From: Triparma columacea
Taxonomy: Eukaryota > Sar > Bolidophyceae > Parmales > Triparmaceae
Assembly: GCA_030267965.1 (NCBI GenBank)
Contig: BRYA01000678.1
Span: forward strand, 13,390-70,170
Direction of reading: 5' to 3'
Length of the DNA stretch: 56,781 nucleotides
In this document: positions 42,653 to 53,050 of the stretch, in pieces
How the letters are laid out: the number at the start of each line of letters is the position of its first letter
Numbering within the stretch: the first letter of the stretch is position 1
Translations under genes and position numbers: made by a program
The notes under the pieces: generated by a model
Told to the model about the DNA's origin: nothing
Seen by the model: only the letters and a program-made list of their open reading frames with translations
Databases searched by the model: none

Positions 42653-45316
42653 TTACGAGATAATCCCCTGTTCCCTATAGTGTTTCGCAATAGCGTTGAA
42701 CCTGTCGTCCCCTCTTTGGTGTTGGTTAACCTCCCTCCAGAATCCTTCCTCCCTTTCCTCTTCCTCTTCATCAGCCTTAAATGGGTTGCCTCCTCCGTCC
42801 CGTTTGCTGCCTACTCCGCCGTCAGATGCGCAGCCCCCGGCCTCCCAGACCGTCCGACCGCCAATCCTGAACCCCTCGTCCGCACCCTTTATCCTAACTT
42901 CGACGTCCTTAATCTCACCCTCGATCCCCTCAATGATGCCCTTGAAGCTCCTAATCTCCCCCTCGAGTCTCCTGATTTCCCTTTCCCCCTGTTGCAGTAT
43001 GTCTGCAAAGTGTTCCGCCCCTACCCCTAGCGGTAGTCCCTCCACTTCCCCCAGTACCTTCGCCGCCTCCACGTCATCAATCGTCCCCGGTTCTTCTAGG
43101 CATGCTCTGATATCGTCCTCAAGTTCCTCCCTCTTATCCTTAACATCCTCTTCATCCTCCCCCTCAACATCCCCCCACATGCCTCCTAGTACCTCTAGTA
43201 CCTCCCCCTTAAGTCCGCTCTTCGCGATCTCCAGCAGTTCCATGCGTACCCTCTCCCCCCCCACGATGTTTTTATATTCCTCCATGATAACCTTATCGTG
43301 TCCTCCCTTCCTCAAAAGCGCCATGGTCCCTTCCTTAAACCCCATGCCCCCGCAGGTTACCATGGCCTCGTCTGTACCAATGTCTGAGAGAGCTGATAGG
43401 ACGTAACTCATTACCTCCTCATTCTCGAACTCACATCCTCCTACCCCCCTTGCACTAAGGAGCATCATTAATGTCCACCTAGCCGCTCCTGACCCCCTAC
43501 CTCTCCAACCCTTTTCCCAAGCCTCCGTAAATACTGAGGCCGCGAAGTCTGGTCTACCGGTTAGGAGTCCACAGACTTCAGCGGTAGCATCATCGTCAAC
43601 GCCTGGTTGGGATGTTACTAAGTAATCAACAACGTCACTCTTCATATCGTCACCCTCCATCCAGTCCCCCCTTAACCTGTTCGCCAGTGTGTTGCCTGTC
43701 GAGCCCTCTGATTTGTCGTATTCCTTTTTATTATTCCTTGCGTCCCTCCCTTTAACAACGTCCCTCAATCGTCTCACGCCTTCCCCTTCTTCCCCTTCCA
43801 AATACACCTCTAGACATTCCGGTTGTTCCGTGAACCTCGCCACAACGCTCGCCCTACTAAGCCATCCTTTCGTTTGTTTATAAACCTCGATCGCCCTACC
43901 CTCCATCTTTTGTCCTACCAACCAGTCCCCGTACATCCTATAAACCCCTCTACAAACCTCGGGTACTCTCCAAGATATCCCCACAGCCTGTGGGTACAAC
44001 CTCCTCCTACATAGCCCCTGCGCGTTCGTTTGTACGCCTTTACTCCTGACTTCATAGCCTCCTTTAGTATCCTCGTTTGTATGGAGTTGAAGAGGTGTGG
44101 AGAAATGGAAATCCATACCGGCACCGGGACCACCTTTTCCTAAGAATCTACTGAATACACCCGCTTCCGCTAAAGCCGCTAAAGACATCCCTTCGCCATT
44201 ACGGTCATTGGGGAAGCCTTTAAATCCCTCTTGTTCATGTTTGAAAACGCTTCTAAAAACCGTGCTCCCAATAGCCCCATTCCAGACTTCAACGACTGTT
44301 TTCGTTCCGGTTGTTGAGGAACACCAGGCTACATAGTCCGCGCCTAAGTTGCAAAGCACCAAATCGGAAGATGGGGAAGAGGGAGGGAGGGTTGAAACGT
44401 CTTTAGATATCCCTCCCCCTCCCCCACCATCTCCTCCTCCGAGTTGTAGTGTAGTCCTGTTAAGTACGGATGTCTTACTGTACAACGTAAGCGTCCTACT
44501 CTCAGGTACGTAGCACGCCGTGCTATCTAAGTGTAGGGATATGTGCTTTAAAGACGTTGCCGTGCATACTTTCTTCGGGTTTGAAGGTGGGGAGGGGGAA
44601 GGAGAAGAGGATGGGAGAGGGAGGGATAAAACCTTGTAGGTATTAGGGTGAACGTCTGGGACGACGAAGGTGCAGGTCTCGTGCGTGGAGGAGAGGGTTA
44701 GGACGGGGACGGGGAGGGTTAGGAGAGAGGTTATTTGACCTGCGTAGACTTGGAGGATACCGGAACTGTGACCGAGGAGCACGCGGTTACCGTGGGTGGA
44801 TAGGGAGGTTAGGGGGGAGGACTTTGTGTGGGGGGATAGATTGGGGATCAGGGTGGATGTGGTTATGTAGGGAGAGGCTGGAAGGAGAGTATGGAGGTAG
44901 AGAGTTGTAGTTGAAATTGAGGCAAATGTTGTGGGTGTTAGGTAGGAGGTATTCTCAGGGGTTAAAGGGTGAGGGAAGGGTTGGATTGGTATGGGTGTTT
45001 GTGAGGATGGGTGTATGAGTGTGTAAGTGGGTTGAACGGAGGTGTCGGAGGGGGTATTGGAGGAGGATTGTGGGGGGTTAACGCAGAGGTGGATGTGTGT
45101 GAGTTTATTTGTTTGTTCTGACGTCGTTTTGTTGTTATTTTGGTTGTTCTCGTTGTTGTCATTGTTTTTGTGTGTGTTATTGTTGTTAGTGTTGTTGTTT
45201 GTGTTGTTATTGAGGAAATTGTGAGGAGAATTATCGGAGAGTGGAAATGATAGGAGAGGGATTTGATGACTATATTGACTTTTTGTGTAAAATACGAATC
45301 TTCTACCTGATGACAT
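42653..45316 (-). CDS. Vps11-like HOPS/CORVET subunit lacking the RING finger
   Basis: Intronless, 887 aa. The N-terminal ~430 residues are strand-rich with WD40-like periodicity (HTKSSPLTSLSTHGNRVLLG, GILQVYAGQITSLL). The middle matches the Vps11 solenoid: VYRMYGDWLVGQKMEGRAIE, ASVVARFTEQPECLEVYLEG. Next come the coiled coil (QGEREIRRLEGEIRSFKGII) and the distal EVNQHQRGDDRFNAIAKHYR motif found at the end of Vps11. Between coiled coil and terminal motif, where animals and yeast have a zinc RING, there is only RIGGRTVWEAGGCASDGGVG with one Cys and no His ligands. The protein would tether endosomes or vacuoles in HOPS/CORVET. An unusual Asn-rich N-terminal insertion (about 45 residues) is present. 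The start at 45316 precedes the domain; a longer frame upstream is biased sequence. Confidence 0.72.
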   Translation of the reverse strand: MSSGRRFVFYTKSQYSHQIPLLSFPLSDNSPHNFLNNNTNNNTNNNNTHKNNDNNENNQNNNKTTSEQTNKLTHIHLCVNPPQSSSNTPSDTSVQPTYTLIHPSSQTPIPIQPFPHPLTPENTSYLTPTTFASISTTTLYLHTLLPASPYITTSTLIPNLSPHTKSSPLTSLSTHGNRVLLGHSSGILQVYAGQITSLLTLPVPVLTLSSTHETCTFVVPDVHPNTYKVLSLPLPSSSPSPSPPSNPKKVCTATSLKHISLHLDSTACYVPESRTLTLYSKTSVLNRTTLQLGGGDGGGGGGISKDVSTLPPSSPSSDLVLCNLGADYVAWCSSTTGTKTVVEVWNGAIGSTVFRSVFKHEQEGFKGFPNDRNGEGMSLAALAEAGVFSRFLGKGGPGAGMDFHFSTPLQLHTNEDTKGGYEVRSKGVQTNAQGLCRRRLYPQAVGISWRVPEVCRGVYRMYGDWLVGQKMEGRAIEVYKQTKGWLSRASVVARFTEQPECLEVYLEGEEGEGVRRLRDVVKGRDARNNKKEYDKSEGSTGNTLANRLRGDWMEGDDMKSDVVDYLVTSQPGVDDDATAEVCGLLTGRPDFAASVFTEAWEKGWRGRGSGAARWTLMMLLSARGVGGCEFENEEVMSYVLSALSDIGTDEAMVTCGGMGFKEGTMALLRKGGHDKVIMEEYKNIVGGERVRMELLEIAKSGLKGEVLEVLGGMWGDVEGEDEEDVKDKREELEDDIRACLEEPGTIDDVEAAKVLGEVEGLPLGVGAEHFADILQQGEREIRRLEGEIRSFKGIIEGIEGEIKDVEVRIKGADEGFRIGGRTVWEAGGCASDGGVGSKRDGGGNPFKADEEEEEREEGFWREVNQHQRGDDRFNAIAKHYREQGIIS

Positions 45317-45544
45317 TGTATGTAAGTGTGTGTGTAGGGGTATGTGGAGTGTGAGAGTTACAAAAGGACAAAAGTGGGTGTTTTTCTCTTTTTTCTCCTT
45401 TTCCACTTTGTTCGGACTTTGCCCTCTAAACCCTCTCTCCCCCTCCCACATACACACAAACCCTCTCCAAGTCGTTCCTCCCATTCTCTCCATAGCGTTC
45501 TCTCCCCTCTCTTCTCCTTCCCTCTTCCCCCCTATATCTCTCAA

Positions 45545-46387
45545 ATGTCTCCATCTCCCTCTCTTCCCGATGATCTCTATCTCCATCCCGAGGTCCTAAC
45601 AACCTACCGTGTCCGTGATCTCCAGCGTATCCTTCAGCGTCGTTACAATTACCTAGTTTCAGATTTAGATAAACTCATGATTAAATCGGACCTAATTAAC
45701 ACTATCGTTAAAGAGGAAAGTCAATTAAGGAACAAAGGAATAGGGATTACAAACCGAGGGTTCTGGGTAGGTACATCCTACGAGAGTTATGCTGTATACT
45801 TTAACAATAACGTGGACTACTTCTACGGTTTATGTTTCGTGGTTGTGTTTGTACTTCTCCTAACTTTAACCCCCCTTCTTAATACCTTTACCACAATGTC
45901 TCATATATACATCACAACCACAAAAACGATATACAAAACATGCCGTACCTCAGGTACATACTTCGGTATCCTCCTCCTAATCTCCCTGTTAGTGTTAGAC
46001 TTAGCTAGAGCTTGGTTGAAAGTAACTATATTCATAGGATGGGTATGTCCAACCAGGTATAGAATGTTGTTATGGAGGTACTTATTCCCCACCCCAAACC
46101 TTACACTTAACACTGGTGATATTATGGGTGGAGGGAGAGGAGGTGGAGGGTTTGGGTTTAACGTAGCACCTATGATTATTAGTTGGGTGTTAGGGTGGGG
46201 GAGAGGGAAGATTGAAGGGTGGATTGCTAGGTGTGTTAAAAATTCGGGGAAGATTAAAAGAAGAAAGGAGAGAAAGGAAAGGAAGGAGAAGGGGGAGGTT
46301 GAAGAGGAGGTGGGGGAGGAGGAGGAGGAGGAGAAAGTAAGAAGGAGGAGGAGGAAGAAGAAGGTGTACGAGGACGATTTAGATTGA
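45545..46387 (+). CDS. Membrane protein with basic/acidic C-terminal tail, unknown
   Basis: Single exon, 280 aa. Residues 1-60 form a soluble helical segment (DDLYLHPEVLTTYRVRDLQR, LDKLMIKSDLINTIVKEE) loosely like a SAP-type helix pair. Hydrophobic segments follow at about 95-120 (YGLCFVVVFVLLLTLTPLLN) and 135-165 (GTYFGILLLISLLVLDLARA), plus a weaker one near 215. The C-terminus is a long run of Lys/Arg and Glu. I do not recognise it. The start at 45545 was chosen because it begins the non-repetitive frame; the codons before it are CT-rich leader. Confidence 0.55.
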   Translation: MSPSPSLPDDLYLHPEVLTTYRVRDLQRILQRRYNYLVSDLDKLMIKSDLINTIVKEESQLRNKGIGITNRGFWVGTSYESYAVYFNNNVDYFYGLCFVVVFVLLLTLTPLLNTFTTMSHIYITTTKTIYKTCRTSGTYFGILLLISLLVLDLARAWLKVTIFIGWVCPTRYRMLLWRYLFPTPNLTLNTGDIMGGGRGGGGFGFNVAPMIISWVLGWGRGKIEGWIARCVKNSGKIKRRKERKERKEKGEVEEEVGEEEEEEKVRRRRRKKKVYEDDLD

Positions 46388-46519
46388 CGCTAGTAGGTTT
46401 TAAAAAAAAGTCACAATTTGAAGAGGCCAACAATTTCCCTTGCACAATACCAAAACCCTCCCGTCTAAGAGTTCTTCGACCCTAACAACTCCCTCTCCTC
46501 TTCCTCCTCCCCCCCTACC

Positions 46520-47561
46520 TTATCTCTTAACAACTTGTATAATAAAGCTCACATCCTCACCTCCATCCCTAACAATGTTCGCCTCATATATCCCTCCTCC
46601 ATCCACCTCCTTCTCAAGTACAATCCTCTCCCCCAATTCCTCCTCAAGTTCAACCTTATGTTGTTTTAGTAATTTCTCAGCTACCTCTTTAGAAGTTACG
46701 GAATTTGGTTTTACTAGTTTGTTGGCGGTGTCTAGTTGGCGTTTTATTATTACTGACCTACCGCGCATGTAACGTGTTAACTTGTCCTTGCTTGTTTTGA
46801 CGGAGCCTTTACCAGGGGAGGAAGGAGAGGAGGTTACGATGTCATCCTCTCCAGCTTCGACGGCAACGTCTGATAGGGAGGGATCTATGGCGGAGTACTT
46901 CAAACGGTTGAATGGGGTGTCGTATACGGCGAGCTTTGAAGGGTAGAGATAATTCCTCATGTAACCAGCCTTCACTGTCACCAAGGTTCCTGCAGGGGTA
47001 TTGGAGAGAGACCTGGAGAAGAGGGTAAGGGGGGGGGGTAGGGGGGGAGAGGGGGGGTTGTTTGGTGTGTGAGAGGTGGTATGGTATTGAGAGGTGGTGA
47101 CATAGGTGATATTTTATCAGTGTGTGTGTTTGTGGTAGAAGAGATAGAATAAGTGTATGAGGAAGAGATGGAGGTGTACGAGGAAGAGAGAAGGGCAGAT
47201 ATGTGTATGAGGAAGAAAGAGGAGAGTGCAGAAAGAAGTGTAGAAAGGAGTGTTCGGGGAAGAATGTCTATAGGGGTCATATTCTCCTCATATTCTCAAT
47301 GTATCGCTAATCTGAATGCATATGTTGTGTGTGTGTATCCTCATCATGTCCTACATATCATTGTTGTATCATCTAAACTTACCCAGCAGTCTCTGGTGGT
47401 GATTGTATTAATACGGCTTTGACGGTATGTTTTGATCTTTTTGCTCCAATAATCATTGCATAGCCTATTTGGGAGCCATTTTCAGTAACTAATTGAGGAT
47501 AATATTGACTAGATATACATTTAATACTTGTTCTACGACTAAGAGCACTAAATAATGACAT
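46520..47561 (-). CDS. Mitochondrial ribosomal protein bL9m
   Basis: Two exons (47561-47383, 47012-46520), phase 2, 223 aa. The N-terminal bL9 core is recognisable as KAVLIQSPPETAG followed by GTLVTVKAGYMRNYLYPSKLAVY, matching the bacterial pattern of a beta-strand, a short loop and VKxGYxRNFLxPxGLA; here the loop is about five residues longer. Residues 1-35 (SLFSALSRRTSIKCISSQYY) look like a mitochondrial presequence. The C-terminal half is helical and lysine-rich (KEVAEKLLKQHKVELEEELG), not clearly like the bacterial C-domain. The 370-nt intron contains T/C- and GT-rich sequence; of two possible acceptors only CTCCAG at 47013 keeps phase. Plastid location is not excluded. Confidence 0.72.
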
Positions 47562-47653
47562 CTTTCTGGGATTTATTACAGCCCCCCAAACTCTCCTTTT
47601 CCTGTCCAACAAAACCACATATTTTCAAGACAAACCAACGACTGCTAACTATA
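47562..47653. promoter_or_regulatory. Short bidirectional promoter
   Basis: 92 bp between the divergent bL9m and RBM39-like start codons. Sharing is inferred from distance. Confidence 0.35.
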
Positions 47654-49207
47654 ATGACAGAAACTACATCATCATCATCATCACCATCAACAAATATACC
47701 CATAAATACACAAACATCAACAAATAACCCTCCTCCTTCCAACACAACCACGACAACGAAACGAAAGGCTGAGTCAATCTCACCTCCTACTCCTCCTAAA
47801 AACTCAACAACAGACAACACACAATCATCATCAACACAACCACAATCATCCTCCCCACCATCCTCCTCCGCCTCCTCCGCCCCAAACAACAACACCAACA
47901 ACACCAAGAAACGCAGGAGGAAGGAGCCCTACAGGGAGACGAAGGAGAGTCTCCTAACAAAGTCCCAGCGTACCGTCTTCGTCTCCCAGCTAACCCAGAA
48001 GGTCGAGGAGTACGATCTCCGTAAGTTCTTCAAGAAGAAGGCCGGCAGAATCGTCGCCGTCCACTTCCTCTGGGACAAGCGTTCCAACCGTCACAAGGGT
48101 TGCGCGTACATTGAGTTCGAAGACCTCGACGACGTCCCTTACGCGGTTAGGCAGAACGATAAGGTACCGACGTTCCAGAGATTCCCTATACTCGTACAAC
48201 CCAGCGAGTCCGAGGCTAACCTTGTATCCATACAAGGTGAAGACGTCGGCAAGTACCGTGTCTACGTTGGTCACATTGACAAGAAGGTCTTGGAGCGTGA
48301 TATAAAATCAATCTTCTCAGAATGCGGTGGTCTCAGCCACTGCCAACTAAGCAAGGAGAGCGTGTCGAACACCAGCAACTTCTGCTTCGTTAACTTCCAC
48401 AAACCCCAGGACGCGCAACTCGCGATTGACGGGTTGAATGGGATGTCGTTGGGGTCATCGGTTATTAAAGTATCATGGGCGAAGACATGCGAGGAACTCG
48501 GTACCGCAGCCGCGATCGCATCAGGTAGACCGGCGGACGGGAATGAGAGAATCAGGAGAGCGAGGAGTAAAGCGGGGGACGCGACGGGGGAGTTTATGTT
48601 ACCGGAGGTTAGGGGGGTACAAGGGTATGCTGGTATAGACCCTAGTGCATACGTGGGAGTCGGGACGGGGGATGATGGGTCAGGTGGTATGAGTACTACA
48701 ACGACTGGGGGGAACACGGCTATGCAAGCTATTGAGGAGGCTAAGAGGAGAGCGCTTGGGGGGGGGGGGGGGGACATTGGGGAGAAGTACGACAGCTTGG
48801 ACAAACAGGAGAGCGGGGCGACTGTTGGGAAGGGCACGGACGGAGCGGAGGCTAGAGCGGCGCTTATGGCTAAACTTGCTGCTAGAGCTGGACTTAGTAT
48901 TAAGACGGGAGGGGGAGAGGAGAGGGGGGAAAGGGAGGTGGAGGTTAAGGTTACGAGCAATCTGATGATATCTAACTGCTTTAGACCATCTGAAGAAACG
49001 GAGGAAGGGTGGTGGGAAGATATCGAACTTGACATGAGGGAGGAATGCTCGAAGTTCGGAGCCGTTCTCACTGTCGCGGTTGATAGGAACGATGAGAGGG
49101 GACAAGTCAAGGTTTGCTTCGGGGATGTTACGGCGGCGAAGAAAGCAAGGGAAGTCTTTGAGGGGAGATGGTTCGGGGAAAGACAACTTGGGGTGGAATA
49201 CGTGTAA
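47654..49207 (+). CDS. RBM39/CAPER-like splicing factor
   Basis: Intronless, 517 aa. The Ser/Thr/Asn-rich N-terminus replaces the RS domain of animals. RRM1: RTVFVSQLTQKVEEYDLRKF and KGCAYIEFEDLDDVPYAVRQ, ending ILVQPSESEANL as in this family. RRM2: KYRVYVGHIDKKVLERDIKS and FCFVNFHKPQDAQLAIDGLN. The C-terminal UHM-type RRM: NLMISNCFRPSEETEEGWWE, DIELDMREECSKFGAVLTVA and the terminal FEGRWFGERQLGVEYV, where the Arg-Trp-Phe motif binds ULM tryptophans of U2AF/SF3B1. The role is 3' splice-site recognition in the nucleus. The gene lies far from SF3B4 (37.1 kb) but in the same pathway. The start at 47654 follows the short shared promoter. Confidence 0.9.
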   Translation: MTETTSSSSSPSTNIPINTQTSTNNPPPSNTTTTTKRKAESISPPTPPKNSTTDNTQSSSTQPQSSSPPSSSASSAPNNNTNNTKKRRRKEPYRETKESLLTKSQRTVFVSQLTQKVEEYDLRKFFKKKAGRIVAVHFLWDKRSNRHKGCAYIEFEDLDDVPYAVRQNDKVPTFQRFPILVQPSESEANLVSIQGEDVGKYRVYVGHIDKKVLERDIKSIFSECGGLSHCQLSKESVSNTSNFCFVNFHKPQDAQLAIDGLNGMSLGSSVIKVSWAKTCEELGTAAAIASGRPADGNERIRRARSKAGDATGEFMLPEVRGVQGYAGIDPSAYVGVGTGDDGSGGMSTTTTGGNTAMQAIEEAKRRALGGGGGDIGEKYDSLDKQESGATVGKGTDGAEARAALMAKLAARAGLSIKTGGGEERGEREVEVKVTSNLMISNCFRPSEETEEGWWEDIELDMREECSKFGAVLTVAVDRNDERGQVKVCFGDVTAAKKAREVFEGRWFGERQLGVEYV

Positions 49208-49455
49208 AGGGAAGGTTACTTGATAAAAAGGGGAAGAGCGGGGTAAGGAGAGGGACAGAGGTTGAATTCGGAAACTGAGGAGACTTTTTAAATGTATTTA
49301 TAGGAACCCTGTCCTTTTTCAATCCACGAAATCAACAAGAAGAGTCCAAACCCGAGGGGCCGACCACATATCCAAAACAAATATATATATAGCAAAGCGT
49401 CTTTCACGGTTCAACCAGGGATCACATTCTGACCTAAGCCCCCCCGTTCACCCAG

Positions 49456-50673
49456 ATGAGTGCGCTCATATCTTCGATGAAGCGGCTGGGGAAGACCACA
49501 CCTCCCAAAGACAAGAAGGGCAGCGAAAGACCCCCAAAAAACCCCAAGGCAGGAAGACTCAGCCCCCAGGGACAGGAGGCGAGGGACAGCATGGGGAAGG
49601 TCGGGTACAGGTGGGTGGAGGGGCGGGACGGGAGATGGGATTGAAGGAACCAGGACCAGGATTGGAAACAAAAGCGCCACCAGTATCAAACCTATTTACT
49701 AACCTAAAACCTACCAACCCCCCTCCCCCCCAACAACAACCTCCCCAGCTCCGGGGACCTCGACCTGAACGATTCCGAAGGCGAAAGCACCTCTTCCTCC
49801 TTTGATCCCACCCTCTACTCCCCTGAAGTTCTCTCCAACCTCCATGAGCTTACCTCCACCTTCCCGGACGCCCCAATAGAAGCCCTAGTCCGTTTTGCCA
49901 AGTACAAGCCCTCCGACAGCAGCTCCAGCCCCGTCGACCTCTACCACTCCTACCTCGCCTGGCGCGAGACCTTCCCCCGTTACACTGACCACGACGTGGT
50001 GTTCCGCCCCACCATCCCAGGGTTCCCGAGGAAGTGGTGCCAGAGGGGCGGCCTGGCCAGCGACGGCAGCCACGTGATCTTCGTCCAGGGCGCCATGTAC
50101 GACACCTCCGTAACGACGGTTGAGAACTACGTGGAGAGGTGCTGCCACGTTATCGATCACCTTATACCGGAGGACGGGAGCCCGGGGCAGATCACGATAC
50201 TTATAGACTGCAGGCCGTATGAGGGCATGCTCAACCCGCCGGCTACGAAGATGCTGACGTTCTTTAAACTCGTGAGCCAAATGATTAGCAGCAAACACCC
50301 GGGGAGGATTAGCAAGGTTGTTATATACCCGATACCGAGGATCATTACGGGACTGGTTAACATGATCTTGAGAATGTTCACCAAGGACACGAGGGAGAAG
50401 GTGAGATTTTTATTTATATGTTAGGTTCATTTTTGGAGGGGTGGCCATGGCGGCTTTGTTCACTTCAATCGTAGCCCCTCTGCTGCCCAAAATACAATTT
50501 AAACGTTCTTCCCCCCCCCCCGCTAACCCCCCCCCCCCCTGCATCCCCAGCTGAACTTCATCTCAGGCAGTAGCAGCATGGGCAGTAAGTGCCCGTCGAA
50601 GTTCTGGAATTACGTAGATGGCCCCAGCGAACTACCTGAGAGCACCAGGGGGTTTCACGTAAAGGAGACGTGA
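49456..50673 (+). CDS. CRAL-TRIO (Sec14-like) domain protein
   Basis: Three exons (49456-49610, 49749-50400, 50551-50673) join in phase to 309 aa. The N-terminal ~55 residues are basic and Lys/Pro-rich. An N-terminal helical module (LYSPEVLSNLHELTSTFPDA, PIEALVRFAKYKPSD) precedes the lipid-binding fold: HVIFVQGAMYDTSVTTVENY, QITILIDCRPYEGM, MLTFFKLVSQMISSKHPGRI, KVVIYPIPRIITGLVNMILR and the exon 3 end LNFISGSSS. Sec14-like proteins carry phosphoinositides or other lipids between membranes; the ligand here is unknown. There is no membrane anchor. Introns contain long poly-C tracts before the acceptors. Confidence 0.85.
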
Positions 50674-50845
50674 GGGAAGAGAGGGGTGTGTGTGTGGGGG
50701 GGGTTATTAGTTATTAGAACGCAAGGCGACGAAATTTAAACACGTGGGCAATGTGGAGAGACGGTCCCACCCGTTGTAGGAAAAAGTTGGCGATAAAGAT
50801 AGATGTTAAGTTTTCTCTGAATAATAAAGGCCCTTCTTTGTCCTA

Positions 50846-52858
50846 TTAAACGATCTGTGGCGGGAGCGAGTACGGCTTGAGCCCCAGTTCCTTCTCCTCC
50901 TCCTCCACATCCCTTGCCTTCCAGTCGTTCCTAAAGAGCACCACCGGCCTCCCCCACCTATCCTGGACTATGAGGGTACCGAAGAGCTTACCGTCGGCGT
51001 CGGCGGAGTCTACTGCGCCCCAACCACCCTCAGCCCACCGAGCTATCGAGTAAGATATCGGCTCGAGCTTCGCCTCCACCTTGTACTGCAGTGTGAAAAA
51101 AAGCAGGGTTAGGGATTTGCGAATTTTCAAGAGCTCTCTCATGCCTCTCACTCCCCCCCCCTCCCCCCGCACCCCAACCCTTGATTCTCACCTCGTCCAG
51201 CAGCCTAGCCAGTACCACCTCGAACTGCAGTTGTCCAACAGCGGCGAGTATAATCGGCCCTCCACCATCGTCCCCCCTCTGCCTGAGCATCTGGATCGCC
51301 CCCTCGTCCAAGAGCTGGTCCAGCCCCTTGCTGTAGCTCTTGTAGGTCGAGGGGTTGGGGTTGGTGATGTAAGCGAACTTCTCGGGGGAGAAGGCCGGGA
51401 TGCCAGGGAAGGAGACTTTCTGGTTCCCTGTGTAGAGGGTGTCGCCGATGGCAAAGAGGCCGGGGTTGTTTATCCCGATTACATCCCCGGGGAAGGCCTC
51501 CTCTATGGACTCGCGGTTCTGCCCGAAGAGCGCCTGGGCGGCCGCGAGGTTGTACATCTTATTGCTCTTGGACCTGGAGTGCTTCACCTTCATCCCCTTC
51601 TCGTACCTGCCGCTCACGACCCTGACGTAAGCCAGCCTGTCCCTGTGGTTGGGGTCGAGGTTCGCCTGCATCTTGAAGACGAACCCCGTGAACTCGGGGT
51701 GGGCAGCAGTCACCGAGTCTTCGTTATCAATGTCGTCATCGAAGACAGCAGTCCGAGTGGCGGGTATGGAACCAAAGTCGACAAAGTACTCGAGGAAGCG
51801 GTCGACTCCAAAGTCGGAGATCGCGGATCCAAAGAACAAGGGGGACTGGGTCCCCGCGAGGATGCGTTCCCTATCAAGAGGTGGGAGGAGGCCCTCAAGA
51901 ACCTCCTCATCCTCGACGAGTTGGTCGAAAAGCTCGTCGTCCCCGATCGCGGCCTTCACGGCGTCCTTGTCTTCGAACGATATCCGCTCCACCGTGGCCC
52001 TCTGACCCCTCTTCTCCGCCTTGTCGTAGAGAATGACCTCGTTGGTCATTCGGTCAAGGAGACCCTTGAACCTATCACCGTCCCCAATGGGCCAAACAAT
52101 CGGGTGCGTCTCTAGGCCGAACTCCTCCTCAATCTGATCCATGATCTCCATCGGCGCCAGGGCCGGCCTGTCCATCTTATTGCAGAAGGAGAAGATGGGT
52201 AGTCCCCTCATCCTGCAGACCTCAAAGAGCTTCCTAGTCTGAGGTTCGAGACCCTTGGCGGCGTCGACGAGCATCAGGGCGTTGTCGGCGGCTGCGAGGG
52301 CACGGTAAGTGTCCTCAGAGAAGTCCTGGTGCCCAGGTGTGTCCAGCACGTTTATCTTGTGAGAGCCAAAGTCAAACGACATTGCAGTGGCAGAGATGGA
52401 GATCCCTCGATCCTGGGGAGGGGGGGGGGCGGGGGGAGGGGGGGGGGAATTGGAGGGCTGGAGGGTGAGATAAACACACAAACCCGGGAAAGCGGCAAAC
52501 CGTCACGCACCTGCTCCATCTGCATGAAATCAGAGGCAGTTCGCCTCTGCTCCCCCTTCTGCCTCACTGCGCCCGCCTGCTGAATAGCGCCGCCGTGAAG
52601 AAGCAGCTTCTCGGTCATTGTCGTCTTCCCCGAGTCGGGGTGTGAGATTATGGCAATGTTGCGACGCTTGGAGATTTCCTTGTCAGATGCCTTGAAGGCT
52701 GAAGAAGATGGGGCTTCCGAAGAGGTTGATTTGAGAGAGAATGCGACACTACATGAAGACGAGCGGGGGAAGAGAGAGAGAGAAGGCGTAGTAAGAGGAG
52801 CGAAAGGGTTTGTAGGTCCCAGGAGGAGCAGCAGGATCAGATGAAGGTAAACAAACAT
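50846..52858 (-). CDS. prfC: Peptide chain release factor 3, plastid-targeted
   Basis: Three exons (52858-52511, 52412-51192, 51085-50846) join in phase 0 to 602 aa. RF3 is a translational GTPase that recycles RF1/RF2 after termination. The N-terminus ([20 protein letters not shown]) is a signal peptide with the Phe motif of secondary plastids, so the product should act on plastid ribosomes. G1 is [15 protein letters not shown], switch [18 protein letters not shown]3 [15 protein letters not shown]4 NKMDR; RF3-specific segments include [36 protein letters not shown] and IARWAEGG. All GTPase motifs look intact. The last exon is short and phase 0. A host-nuclear copy of this bacterial-type factor is expected from plastid ancestry. 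Confidence 0.93.
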
Positions 52859-53050
52859 CGCAGGTGAAACAAATAAAGTGGAGGAAGAAGGATTTGAACG
52901 CTAATAGTGGTCTTATATGCAGTAAATGGCCTTACAAAGCAAAAAGAAAGAGAAGGGAGAGAGCGAGGAAGCGTATTAAAGAAGTGAAAAATGGTGAGCT
53001 GTAACCCTGGGAATTCCTTCGTCTTGTCATTATTATAAACAGGGATTGTT
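52859..53050. promoter_or_regulatory. Divergent intergenic region
   Basis: 192 bp between RF3 and homoserine kinase starts, AG-rich on the plus strand (AAAGAAAGAGAAGGGAGAGA). No coding signal. Confidence 0.35.

Noticed and set aside
45317..45586. 90-residue N-terminal extension of the Vps11-like frame
   Set aside because: It crosses the divergent gene's start and is charged/His-rich leader translation; the ATG at 45316 is better placed.
46978..47280. 100-residue frame rich in Ser/Thr/Pro
   Set aside because: It lies within the bL9m intron, is compositionally biased and breaks the ribosomal protein's phase.
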